From: Chromatiales bacterium
Lineage (GTDB): Bacteria; Pseudomonadota; Gammaproteobacteria; Chromatiales; Chromatiaceae
DNA: 64,000 nucleotides
Direction: 5' to 3'
NCBI GenBank assembly: GCA_022360905.1
Contig: JAKSBX010000210.1
Location: 1-64,000 of the forward strand
Below the pieces are notes generated by a model. It had not been told where the DNA came from. It worked only from the letters and a program-made list of their open reading frames with translations, and made no database searches. The position numbers were made by a program, and so were the translations under genes. Shown here piece after piece: positions 8,680-18,013 of this stretch (its first letter is position 1; each line of letters starts with the position of its first letter).

Positions 8680-8760
8680 TGTCCTGCCACTTCAATTCGG
8701 GCCTGGAATTGTAGATTATTTGCCGCTCCGTTGCCTCAAACGCATGACTCAGGTGCTGGG

Positions 8761-9681
8761 TCAACGATCGAGTGCCTTGACTGTATTCGGCAGTTGGTTG
8801 CGGATCACATCAGCCAAGGCGTACAGCGCCTCCTTACGGGGAAAGGTTTTGCGGTAGACAAACTGGACCCGTCGATAGGCATCCTTGAGTGATAATTTAC
8901 GCGCGATGATGCCGGAATCGGTTGTCCAGGTACCGCGCACGGCCAGGGCAGGCACCAGGGTACAGCCAAAACCCGCCCCGACCAGCTGCAACAGGGTCTC
9001 CAGGCTGGCTGCGCGCAGATCGGCCATCTCATCATCCATCTTACCCTCCTTGATGCGACAGACATCCATGACCTGATTGGTGAGACAGTGACCATCCGCC
9101 AGCAACAGCAGATCGAGACGACTGAGATCACGACGACTGATATCCTCTTTGTCATAGAGCGCATGATCCCGCGGGTGCGCCAGCCAGAATGGCTCTTCGA
9201 AAAGCGGCATGACTTCCAGCTCAGGCTCCTTTACCGCCGTAGCCAGAATCGCCACATCGATCTGATGATCGAGCAGCCGCTGAGTCAGCATATCGGTGAT
9301 CTCTTCGGAGAGCACCAGGCGCATCTGAGGATAGAGCGACTTCAACGGCATCAAAATCAACGGCACCAGATAGGGACTAACCGTCGGGATCGCACCTACT
9401 CTCAATGCCCCGGCCATCGGATCCCGTTGTGCCTGGGCCAATTGTCGAATCACATCCGCCTGTTCCAAAATCAGCTTGGCATGCTTGACGATCTCGACGC
9501 CAAATGGAGTGATCGACACAGAACGGTTGGTACGTTCAAAGATGGTTACTCCCAACTCCTCTTCCAGTTTTTTGATCTGGCCACTGAGGGTAGGTTGGCT
9601 GACATAACATTGAGCAGCGGCATGGCCAAAATGTTCGGTTTCGGCCACAGCAATAAGATATTTAAGATCACGCAGGTTCAT
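8761..9681 (-). CDS. oxyR: OxyR, LysR-type peroxide sensor
   Basis: The 306-residue protein has an N-terminal LysR helix-turn-helix (HFGHAAAQCYVSQPTLSGQI) and a LysR substrate domain. The redox pair is present in GHCLTNQVMDVC; counted from the ATG at 9681 the cysteines fall at residues 199 and 208, exactly the E. coli OxyR numbering. That supports this start over the longer frame from 9717. Peroxide forms the Cys199-Cys208 disulfide and switches DNA binding in known OxyR proteins. The gene heads a minus-strand run with the iron enzyme and the TrpD2-like gene, with an 81-base gap before the next gene. Confidence 0.95.
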   Translation of the reverse strand: MNLRDLKYLIAVAETEHFGHAAAQCYVSQPTLSGQIKKLEEELGVTIFERTNRSVSITPFGVEIVKHAKLILEQADVIRQLAQAQRDPMAGALRVGAIPTVSPYLVPLILMPLKSLYPQMRLVLSEEITDMLTQRLLDHQIDVAILATAVKEPELEVMPLFEEPFWLAHPRDHALYDKEDISRRDLSRLDLLLLADGHCLTNQVMDVCRIKEGKMDDEMADLRAASLETLLQLVGAGFGCTLVPALAVRGTWTTDSGIIARKLSLKDAYRRVQFVYRKTFPRKEALYALADVIRNQLPNTVKALDR

Positions 9682-9785
9682 GGTGATAATTGACACCGAC
9701 AATGGAAGATTGATCAATCATACCTCAGCCAAATCGTATGCCACCAATGACAGATCGCAATTCACCCCACTATTTTATGGTTGAA

Positions 9786-9808
9786 CTAGGACCTGTTGAC
9801 ACGAATCC
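9786..9808 (+). repeat. Short dispersed repeat CTAGGACCTGTTGACACG
   Basis: CTAGGACCTGTTGACACG is followed by AATCC and then by a further GCCCTGT a few bases on. Similarity to the element at 20391-20447 continues for about 38 bases. It lies between divergent oxyR and the CbiX-like gene. Confidence 0.55.
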
Positions 9809-9879
9809 AAGGCGCCCTGTCTTGTCGTTCCTGTTACTCAACCGGATAATGGAGAAACCTGGCGATACCCTGGAGCCCT

Positions 9880-10713
9880 ATGAAAAGCCCAACCATACTA
9901 CTGGCTGACAACGGTTCAAAACGAGCTGATTCGGTAATCAATCTGCGTCGTCTGGCCAAACAGCTCAGTAACCTCTCCAATCGCCAGGTTTTTCCGGTCT
10001 CTCTGCAACATGCGGACAAGATACCCACTGAGTCACTGAATGGTGAACCGGCCGAGATACTGCAGAGCTTTTTGCACGAAAAGCTCAGTCAGGGCGAAAC
10101 AGCATTCATCCTGCTGCCACTCTTTTTCGGTCAGAGCCGTGCACTCACCTCCTTTGTACCGCAGCAGCTTGAGAAACTCAGAGCGGAATTCGGCCCCTTT
10201 ACGCTGACGCTGGCCGATGAGCTCTACCCACTGCCCCAGGGCGAGCCAAGAGTGGCAAACATCCTCTATCAACAGCTGCAAACCGCAAGCCTGGGAAAAC
10301 CGGCCCAGATGGTGATACTGGTCGACCATGGTTCTCCTCTGCCCCAGGTCAGCGAGGTGAGAAACCGGGTTTGTGCGGATCTTCGCCAGTTGCTGCCCCC
10401 TGAGGTGGAACTGCAGGAAGCGGTCATGGAGCGACGCAAAGGCCCTGACTACGATTTCAATGGCGAACTGTTAAGCGAACAGCTGGCAAAGATTGCACGC
10501 TGCAATCCGAATATCAGCATCGATCTTGCCCTACTTTTTCTCTCACCGGGTCGTCATGCTGGTGCTGATGGCGATATCGAATCGATCTGTCGGCAGCTAT
10601 CCGCATCCCATCCAGGGATTAAGATACGTATCGCGCCGCTGGTGGGACAACATCCGGGCCTAGCCGACATTCTGCTCGACCGGCTCGACTCAGCACTGGA
10701 CAATCCGGTTTGA
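9880..10713 (+). CDS. CbiX/SirB-like chelatase-fold protein, two tandem domains
   Basis: The 277-residue protein is a duplication of the small CbiX domain used for cobalt or iron insertion into sirohydrochlorin. The C-terminal half keeps both catalytic histidines, in VDHGS (His150) and SPGRHAG (His226). In the N-terminal half the equivalent motifs read ADNGS and FFGQSRALTS, so both histidines are lost. This fits a two-domain chelatase in which only one half binds metal, although a non-chelatase role is possible. No other siroheme or cobalamin genes are adjacent. Divergent from oxyR across about 200 bases. Confidence 0.75.
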   Translation: MKSPTILLADNGSKRADSVINLRRLAKQLSNLSNRQVFPVSLQHADKIPTESLNGEPAEILQSFLHEKLSQGETAFILLPLFFGQSRALTSFVPQQLEKLRAEFGPFTLTLADELYPLPQGEPRVANILYQQLQTASLGKPAQMVILVDHGSPLPQVSEVRNRVCADLRQLLPPEVELQEAVMERRKGPDYDFNGELLSEQLAKIARCNPNISIDLALLFLSPGRHAGADGDIESICRQLSASHPGIKIRIAPLVGQHPGLADILLDRLDSALDNPV

Positions 10714-10861
10714 TCTTCATATCCTTCGATCAGGTCTGCTGACTCATTTCTTGTTTATACAGATCGCCATACAGACTCCGCAGCACCGGTTTGTCACCCA
10801 GATCCAGCCTGATATTTCAGGGTCTGTGGCCGAGTTCCGATAGGAAAACAACATCTGCACC

Positions 10862-11761
10862 ATGTCGACCAGTAATACCCAACAATATGCCATCGTATTC
10901 GCAGATATTGTCGAGAGCACACGTATGTATGAAAGTCTTGGCGACACCCTTGCCAAGAAACTGATCACTGAACTTGAAGAGGCCATTGCCCAGGTCGTCA
11001 CCGCATGCGGTGGTCATGTGGTGGAGATTATCGGTGATGAAGTCATGAGTCGATATGACAATGCCAGCAGAGCTGTCACCGCTGCCTGCCGCATTCACGA
11101 ACGGGTTGAGCTCTACGCCGAGCAGTCCGGCATGCCGATGGCCGCACGCATCGGTCTCCATTATGGACCGGCTATCTTCGAAGAGGGGCGGATGTACGGA
11201 GATTCGGTCAATGTGGCTGCCAGAATGGCGGCCATTGCCCAGGCAAAACAGATCATCACCACAGAACAGGTTGTACAGGCGCTACCCGATGAGTTGCGCC
11301 TGATGGCCCGGCAGTTCGACAAGGTAAAAGTCAAAGGCAAGATTGAACGCATGATCATTTATGACCTGCTGTGGCAGAAAGAGGATGTCACTTTCATCCA
11401 TACCGCACCGATCACTCAGAGCCTGACAACCAAGACCCTTATTCTTGAGTACAACAATAAAACCTACGAAATGCCCCCCACTCAGGGTAGTGTGGGCATA
11501 GGCCGGGATCCAAAGAATGAATTGGTGGTCAACGCCAGCTCGGCCTCCAGATCGCATGCTGTTTTAGAGTATTACCGGGGCAAGTATGTACTCAAAGACA
11601 TCAGCACCAATGGCACCTATCTAACCACCCAAAACCAACAGTCTCTCTATCTTCGGCGGGAAACCATACCACTGCTCGGACACGGCAAAATCGGCCTGGG
11701 CGAGCCGGTCTCCGAGCAAAACAAGCATCTGATCAGTTACCGCTTCCAGGAAAGCAAGTAA
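10862..11761 (+). CDS. Class III nucleotide cyclase with C-terminal FHA domain
   Basis: Residues about 8-165 form a class III cyclase catalytic domain: FADIVEST (metal Asp15), GDEVM (Asp59) and YGDSVNVAARM (the transition-state Asn/Arg motif). Residues about 205-285 form a forkhead-associated domain (VGIGRDP, SRSHAVLEY, STNGTYL) that binds phosphothreonine. At the position where adenylate cyclases carry an adenine-contacting Lys (usually K before the xxGDE motif) this protein has Glu55 (VVEIIGDE). Guanylate cyclases have Glu there, so the nucleotide product is uncertain. The gene ends 15 bases before the MscK-type channel gene, so the two are probably one operon. Confidence 0.85.
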   Translation: MSTSNTQQYAIVFADIVESTRMYESLGDTLAKKLITELEEAIAQVVTACGGHVVEIIGDEVMSRYDNASRAVTAACRIHERVELYAEQSGMPMAARIGLHYGPAIFEEGRMYGDSVNVAARMAAIAQAKQIITTEQVVQALPDELRLMARQFDKVKVKGKIERMIIYDLLWQKEDVTFIHTAPITQSLTTKTLILEYNNKTYEMPPTQGSVGIGRDPKNELVVNASSASRSHAVLEYYRGKYVLKDISTNGTYLTTQNQQSLYLRRETIPLLGHGKIGLGEPVSEQNKHLISYRFQESK

Positions 11762-11776
11762 CGCTAAGCGCTGATC

Positions 11777-14700
11777 GTGAACAGACTAACGATAACCCTG
11801 CTACTGATCATAATCAGCTTCACCTGTTTAGCTCAGCCTCCCCAGAACCCGGTCGACTCGGACCAGCGACTGGCTACTGAACAGCTTGAACTGCTCAAGA
11901 GTGAAACCCTGCAGGATGACAGCCTGGAAAAAGCCAGCCAACAGAAAGTTATCGAGCTGATCGACCAGGCTGAGAAATGGTTGCGTCAGACACATCGAGT
12001 TGAAGGGGAGATATCTCAACTTAACCGAACCATTCAGGAGGCCCCGTCCGAGATTAAAAAACTGCGTAGCCGCATCGGACCATTTGACAGCGAAGATGAG
12101 ACGCTGCTCAGTTTCATCCAACAATCCGAACTGGTTGAAATCGAACAGCGGATCAGCCAGGAAAGCCTCAACCTGAATCGCGCCAGAGAACAGCATAAAC
12201 AACAACTGGCAACCCTTTCAGATCTGCTGGTGGGTAGCCAGCAGATCAATAGTGAAATATCGGAACACAGCGACGTACTGACTAAGATCGACGCAGAGAG
12301 CGGAAACTACGATGAGGGTGAAAACAAACGTCTGAACCAGGCCAGACAGCTGCTATTGAACAGCCGAAAGCAGCTCCACCAAACCCAGGTTGAACTGCTC
12401 AAGCTGCGCCTTACCAATCAGAATCTGCTAACCAATCTGGCCCAGGCGAAACGAGATGCGACTACGGCTCAGATCGGCAAACTGCAGGCCGCGCTACAAC
12501 AACTCAATAAAGCGGCCAGCGAGATCAGAGAGGAGCAAGCCAAACAGGCCAGACAGCAGGCTGAGCAGATCAAACAGCAGCTACAAAGCCTGCCAGAGCC
12601 AATCAAAACGATCGCACAGAAAAATGCACAAAACCGCGCAGAGATGGAAGAGCTGGTCTATTGGGAAAAGCGTGTCTCTCAAAAGCTACAGGCCACCCAG
12701 CGTCAACTGGAACAGATCAGCGACGATTTCGAGCACAGCAAACAGCGGGTCGAGGTGGTCGGAGCCAGTCAGGCGATCGGTAAAATGCTCTCCCGTCGGC
12801 GCCAAGCCTTACCCTCCTTGCAGAGCTACAGCCGATCTTCTGCCGAACGCAAGCAGGAAATCAATCTCGCCACGGATCGTCAAATTACCATTGAAGAGCA
12901 ACTGCTGGCCCAAGGCAGCCTCACCGAAGATGTTGAACAGGTCACCCAACCATTGGTGGAAGGCCTAACGGAAAAGAGAGCGGATAAACTGCGCAAACAG
13001 GTGTTCAGCCTTTTGGGAGCACGCCGCGAAGCACTCAACGAGCTGCAGACGATCTATGGCCGTTACATCACCCAGCTGACCTCACTCGACCAGGCCGAAC
13101 GACAGCTGCTTGAGGTTTCCGAAAGTTATGTTGCCTATATCGATGATCAACTGATCTGGATCTCGAGTGGCGATATATTCGACTTCCTGGATATCAATCA
13201 GCTGAAAACAGGTGTAGCCAGACTGATCTCCCCTCAGGAATGGCTGCAAGCCGGCCGCGAAATCACTCAGGCGGCAAAACAACGACCCGGTTTGTCGATG
13301 TCCCTGCTTGCCCTGTTGATGGTGATCATCTGGAAGCAGCGCAACATATCGCTCCAGCTGCCTCTATTAGCCAAATCGACCCGCAAAATACGCACTGACT
13401 CAATCCGCCTGACGTTGTGGGCCCTGCTGCTCACACTCGCCAAAATCGGTATTTTGCCAGGCATTATGATCAGCCTGGGAATCCTGCTCAAAACCCTTCC
13501 CACAGCAACGCCTTTCAGCCTGGTCGTCGCAACCTCACTGATCAATGTGGGCATCACCTTGACTGCGGCACTGCTACTCTATCAACTCTGCCTGCCTGAA
13601 GGCATAGGGATACGCCATTTGCGCTGGAACAGTCAGATCTGCATGGCCCTGGTTAAAGAGTTGCGCTGGCTGATACCAATTGCCATTCCGCTACGCTTCA
13701 TCGTTACCCTGACCGATGGAGATTACCTCTCCCTCTCGGTCGATAGCCAAAATATGGGACGGATAGCGATCATTGCACTGATGGTGACCACACTGATTTT
13801 TGTCCATCGTCTGCTGAACAAAAACGGCTTGCTGTATCAAACCTGGCAGAGAATCACGCCCAACGCCATCCTGGTACAACTCCAGTTTCTCTGGTTTCCC
13901 CTGCTGCTGCTGATTGGCCTGGGCATAGCCATTGCCAGCAGCATCGGCTATTTGACCCTTTCAACACGTCTGCTGAAGTTGGTTGAACTGACTTTCTGGT
14001 TCTTTGTCGGCCTGTTCATTCTCAAAGAGCTGTTACTGCGTTATCTGTTTATCGCAGAACGAAGGCTACGCTACGAGAGTGCGCTGCAACGTCGTGAAGA
14101 GTTGCGCCAACAAAGAGAACAGGGGCAACAACATCAGGAAGATGAAAGTACGGTGATCACTGCAGAGATTCCTGAAATCAACTTTGACGCTTTGAGTGAG
14201 CAGGCCAAGCGCCTGGTTCGCTTTGGCTATCTGTTCGGCGCTGTGGTGGGAAGCTGGCTGATCTGGGCCGACTTTCTGCCTGCCCTGGATTTCCTGACCA
14301 CCATCCAACTGCCGTTTACTGCCACTCAGGTTGTGGATGGCATTGTCACCGAAGGATCGCTGACGCTGAATGACATCTTCATCGGCATTATTATCCTGGC
14401 TTTCACCATCCTTGCCGCGAAAAACCTTCCCGGCATACTCGAAATCACCCTCTTGCAGCGACTGCCTTTGGAAACCGGAGCCCGTTATGCTCTAACCACC
14501 CTGTTGCAATACCTGATTGCAGGTATCGGCATCATCACCGCATTCAGTACCATTGGCTTCCAGTGGTCGAGTATTCAATGGCTGGTCGCTGCACTGGGCG
14601 TTGGCTTGGGATTTGGTTTGCAGGAGATCGTCGCCAACTTTGTCAGCGGCATCATTTTGCTCTTCGAGCGGCCGATTCGGGTCGGTGATGTCGTAACCCT

Positions 14701-15145
14701 GGATGACACCACCGGTGTGGTCTCGAGAATCCGCATTCGAGCCACCACCATAACCAACTATGACAAACAAGAGATGTTGATTCCAAATAAAGAGTTCATC
14801 ACCGGACGGGTAATCAACTGGACCCTGAGCGACAAGATCAATCGAATCATTATCACCGTTGGTATTGCCTATGGCAGCGATGTCAAGCAGGCTATGAGGC
14901 TGATGACCGAAGCCGCCGAAGAGAATGAAAATGTACTGAGCGAACCAAAACCGGTAGCCACATTCGAAGCGTTTGGCGATAGCGCACTTAATCTACTGCT
15001 TCGAGTCTATCTTGGATCGATGGACAACCGCTTGGCTACCATTACCGCACTTCACGAATCGATCAACAAAAAGTTCAATGAAGCAGAGATCAGCATTCCA
15101 TTTCCGCAACGGGACATACACATCCACAATCCAACTGATGAGTAG
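11777..15145 (+). CDS. Large mechanosensitive channel, MscK/MscM type
   Basis: The 1122-residue protein has a signal peptide (about 1-20), a long coiled-coil-rich periplasmic domain (to about 500), several transmembrane helices (from about 505) and a C-terminal MscS pore and beta domain. The pore-lining helix and beta domain are clear in ALGVGLGFGLQEIVANF, FERPIRVGDVVTLDD and MLIPNKEFITGRVINW. Such channels open on membrane tension and release solutes during hypo-osmotic shock. The start is a GTG at 11777, with no strong ribosome-binding site, in keeping with coupling to the upstream cyclase-FHA gene. Length matches MscK (about 1120 residues), but whether it is potassium-regulated cannot be seen. 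Confidence 0.9.
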   Translation: MNRLTITLLLIIISFTCLAQPPQNPVDSDQRLATEQLELLKSETLQDDSLEKASQQKVIELIDQAEKWLRQTHRVEGEISQLNRTIQEAPSEIKKLRSRIGPFDSEDETLLSFIQQSELVEIEQRISQESLNLNRAREQHKQQLATLSDLLVGSQQINSEISEHSDVLTKIDAESGNYDEGENKRLNQARQLLLNSRKQLHQTQVELLKLRLTNQNLLTNLAQAKRDATTAQIGKLQAALQQLNKAASEIREEQAKQARQQAEQIKQQLQSLPEPIKTIAQKNAQNRAEMEELVYWEKRVSQKLQATQRQLEQISDDFEHSKQRVEVVGASQAIGKMLSRRRQALPSLQSYSRSSAERKQEINLATDRQITIEEQLLAQGSLTEDVEQVTQPLVEGLTEKRADKLRKQVFSLLGARREALNELQTIYGRYITQLTSLDQAERQLLEVSESYVAYIDDQLIWISSGDIFDFLDINQLKTGVARLISPQEWLQAGREITQAAKQRPGLSMSLLALLMVIIWKQRNISLQLPLLAKSTRKIRTDSIRLTLWALLLTLAKIGILPGIMISLGILLKTLPTATPFSLVVATSLINVGITLTAALLLYQLCLPEGIGIRHLRWNSQICMALVKELRWLIPIAIPLRFIVTLTDGDYLSLSVDSQNMGRIAIIALMVTTLIFVHRLLNKNGLLYQTWQRITPNAILVQLQFLWFPLLLLIGLGIAIASSIGYLTLSTRLLKLVELTFWFFVGLFILKELLLRYLFIAERRLRYESALQRREELRQQREQGQQHQEDESTVITAEIPEINFDALSEQAKRLVRFGYLFGAVVGSWLIWADFLPALDFLTTIQLPFTATQVVDGIVTEGSLTLNDIFIGIIILAFTILAAKNLPGILEITLLQRLPLETGARYALTTLLQYLIAGIGIITAFSTIGFQWSSIQWLVAALGVGLGFGLQEIVANFVSGIILLFERPIRVGDVVTLDDTTGVVSRIRIRATTITNYDKQEMLIPNKEFITGRVINWTLSDKINRIIITVGIAYGSDVKQAMRLMTEAAEENENVLSEPKPVATFEAFGDSALNLLLRVYLGSMDNRLATITALHESINKKFNEAEISIPFPQRDIHIHNPTDE

Positions 15146-15205
15146 TCAGTCAGCTGCATCCGAGTGACTGATAAACCGGTGAGCTTATCCAGCTACAGCA
15201 AGTTA

Positions 15206-18013
15206 TTAACGCTGCTGAAGCATCCTGACCTTGCTGTCATTGCTACACAACATAGCCTCAAACTCTTCAGCTGGCAGAGGTCTACTGAAGAGATAACCTT
15301 GCGCCATTTCACATCCCTGCTGATGCAGAAAATCGAGCTGCCTTTGTGATTCCACCCCTTCAGCGACCACGCCAAGATTCAGCTGATGCGCCATCGCGAT
15401 AATCGCCGAGGTAATCGTCACATCATCCGCATTCTCCGGTATATCCCGGATGAACGAGCGATCAATCTTCAGGGAGTTCAGCGGAAATCGTTTCAAGTAG
15501 CTCAAGGAGGAGTAACCGGTACCAAAATCATCAACCGAGATGTTGATACCCATCATTTTGAATTCATTCAGCGTAGTGATAGTTTCATTCACATTGCGCA
15601 TCAGGATGCTTTCAGTGATTTCAAATTCCAGGTATTTCGGATCCAGACCACTCTCGTGCAGAGAATTATCGACTCTGGCACTGAGGTCCCGCTGAATGAA
15701 CTGCATGCTGCTCAGATTAATCGCCACCCTGATATGCTGGTGCCCGGCATTCTGCCAGGCTTTATTCTGACGGCACGCCTCATTAAGAACCCATTCACCG
15801 AGTTCGATGATCATGCCAGTCTCTTCAGCAATAGGGATAAACTCATCCGGAGGAATCATACCCAGCTCAGGCTGATGCCAGCGCAATAGCGCTTCAGCCG
15901 AGACCAACTGACCGGTGCGCATATCAATTTGCGGCTGATAATAGAGCTCCATCTCTTTAGAGACCAGCGCCTTACGCAACTTACCCTCCAGTTTTAAACG
16001 GGTAGCTGCAAGCGCATTCATCTGTTCCGTATAGAACTGGAAGTTGTTTTTACCCACTGCTTTGGCGTGATACATGGCCGTATCGGCATTTTTCAGCAGT
16101 TCCTCCACATCATGCCCATCCCTGGGAAAGATCGCGATGCCGATACTCGGAGTCACATAGACATCATGGCCGTTAAGATTGTAAGAGCTGGCAATCACAC
16201 TCTGTACACGCCTGGCAACGACGGCAGCGTCTTCCGGTTCCTCTATCTCATCCAGCAGCACGGTAAACTCATCACCACCCAGGCGTGCAATATTCTTACC
16301 CTTGAACTGACCGTTATGGGTGAAGCTGATCGTATCGGATATCCGCACCTGCTCGACCAGGCGCTTGGTAATGTTCTGCAACAACATGTCGCCGATATCG
16401 TGTCCGAGGGTGTCATTGATTCGTTTGAACTCATCCAGATCAAGATAGAGTACCGCGCCAATCCGCCCATGGCGATTCGCGGTATTGATTGCCTTGGCAA
16501 CCTGCTCTTTAAAGGCTTGCCGATTGGGTAGATCCGTCAGCGAGTCGCAATAGGCCAGATAGCGAATCTTCTCATCCCAACGCTTACGTTCCGTGATATC
16601 CCGGGCAAAGATACTGAGCATGGGCAGATTGCCGGCAGTAGAGCTGGATATCGCCAACTCCAACGGGAACTCCTGACCGTTTTTTCGTTGGCCCACCGTT
16701 TCAAGCCTGAGCCGACTCGGGAGATCGCTTTGATTTTCAAAAATCGGTTTCAGTTCGTGTTCAATCTTAACGAAGGCTTCGGGAGGCAGGATAAGCTGGA
16801 ACAGCCTCAAACCTAGGACAAATCGCTCGTCGTAACCAAAAACCTCTCTGGCCTGCTGATTCCAACTGACAATTCGACCACTACCATCTGCTGTAATCAC
16901 GGCATCAAATGCCGTATCGATCACGTTGGTGAACCGAGCCCCTTCAATGGCAAGCACCTCTTCAGCCGCCTCTTCCTGTAGTTGCGCATATCGACGATTG
17001 CGATATACCGCAATGATCAAACCCAAAACCAACATGGTGATCAACCATTCAACAAATACTTTTGACCCCTGAATGGCATTCAGACTGATTTTCCGGCTGA
17101 CCGACAGGGTAAACTGTAATCCGTGTACTTCCAGTGGCTGGGTGAAGTTGGCCAGGTGCTCAATCAGCCCCAGCTCCCCAATTGCGGCACCGAACTCAGC
17201 CAACAGCTTATCCAGTGAGCCGTCGCTATCCGGCACACCTCGAAATAGTTTTAAGCTTAAATCCTTCCCCGGCATTTCCAGGCTCGAGAAAAACTGCTCA
17301 AAATCGATACGCAAAACAGCAAAGCCACTCAACATCTCCCACCGTTCACTGGCCTCCTCCGGTGGGTAACGCCCCAGATAGACAGGTTTTAAAATCAAGT
17401 AGAGGGGCTTGTCGATATAACGATTTTGAACGGTCTCAAGGGCAATGGTATCCCCATCTCTGATCGCCTTTTCGATGAGCATGATAAATGACGACTCATT
17501 GGCCAGATCATAGCCCAGAAGACTTGCCGTTCTTGGCTCCATTGGCTCGATAAAACTGATCGGCAGATGAAACCCCAGGTAGTGACTGCCGCTCTCCTGT
17601 TGAGTGAAGGCGTGCTGTTTCAACTCGAAACCGACAAATCCCTCCACCTTCATGCGACGTTCAAAAGTCGCCACATCCTTTGTACCAACCCGCTCAACGT
17701 GCATCACCGAATGAATGAATGGATAGGCTTTCAGTAGCTCCTGGGAAAACAGAGTCTGCTCTGCACTGCTCAGCATATCACTGGCATGGTGCTGCCCAAC
17801 CAGTGCAGTCAACACGGTCTCGAGATTGGCTACACGATGGATCACCGCCCGTTGAACCTGCCAGGCCTGACTGGCAAACTCTCGCTTGACAGAGGAGATC
17901 TCACGGGTCACAGAATAGATAATCGATAACAGGGAACAAACGACCACCAATAGCCATACGACCAGCCTCCGCTGGCCTATGAATACTTTTTCCCTGATCG
18001 TGAATTCCAACAT
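15206..18013 (-). CDS. Membrane sensor PAS-GGDEF-EAL protein
   Basis: The 935-residue protein has a first transmembrane helix (about 17-35), a periplasmic sensory domain to about 310, a second helix (VEWLITMLVLGLIIAVY), a PAS domain (about 350-480), then GGDEF and EAL domains. The GGDEF signature is intact near residue 579, and EALLRW near residue 707 keeps the phosphodiesterase Glu, so both synthesis and breakdown of c-di-GMP are possible. It overlaps the preceding binding-protein gene by one base (TAATG), so the two are translationally coupled. Probably the bound state of the binding protein feeds into the periplasmic domain. Confidence 0.92.
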   Translation of the reverse strand: MLEFTIREKVFIGQRRLVVWLLVVVCSLLSIIYSVTREISSVKREFASQAWQVQRAVIHRVANLETVLTALVGQHHASDMLSSAEQTLFSQELLKAYPFIHSVMHVERVGTKDVATFERRMKVEGFVGFELKQHAFTQQESGSHYLGFHLPISFIEPMEPRTASLLGYDLANESSFIMLIEKAIRDGDTIALETVQNRYIDKPLYLILKPVYLGRYPPEEASERWEMLSGFAVLRIDFEQFFSSLEMPGKDLSLKLFRGVPDSDGSLDKLLAEFGAAIGELGLIEHLANFTQPLEVHGLQFTLSVSRKISLNAIQGSKVFVEWLITMLVLGLIIAVYRNRRYAQLQEEAAEEVLAIEGARFTNVIDTAFDAVITADGSGRIVSWNQQAREVFGYDERFVLGLRLFQLILPPEAFVKIEHELKPIFENQSDLPSRLRLETVGQRKNGQEFPLELAISSSTAGNLPMLSIFARDITERKRWDEKIRYLAYCDSLTDLPNRQAFKEQVAKAINTANRHGRIGAVLYLDLDEFKRINDTLGHDIGDMLLQNITKRLVEQVRISDTISFTHNGQFKGKNIARLGGDEFTVLLDEIEEPEDAAVVARRVQSVIASSYNLNGHDVYVTPSIGIAIFPRDGHDVEELLKNADTAMYHAKAVGKNNFQFYTEQMNALAATRLKLEGKLRKALVSKEMELYYQPQIDMRTGQLVSAEALLRWHQPELGMIPPDEFIPIAEETGMIIELGEWVLNEACRQNKAWQNAGHQHIRVAINLSSMQFIQRDLSARVDNSLHESGLDPKYLEFEITESILMRNVNETITTLNEFKMMGINISVDDFGTGYSSLSYLKRFPLNSLKIDRSFIRDIPENADDVTITSAIIAMAHQLNLGVVAEGVESQRQLDFLHQQGCEMAQGYLFSRPLPAEEFEAMLCSNDSKVRMLQQR

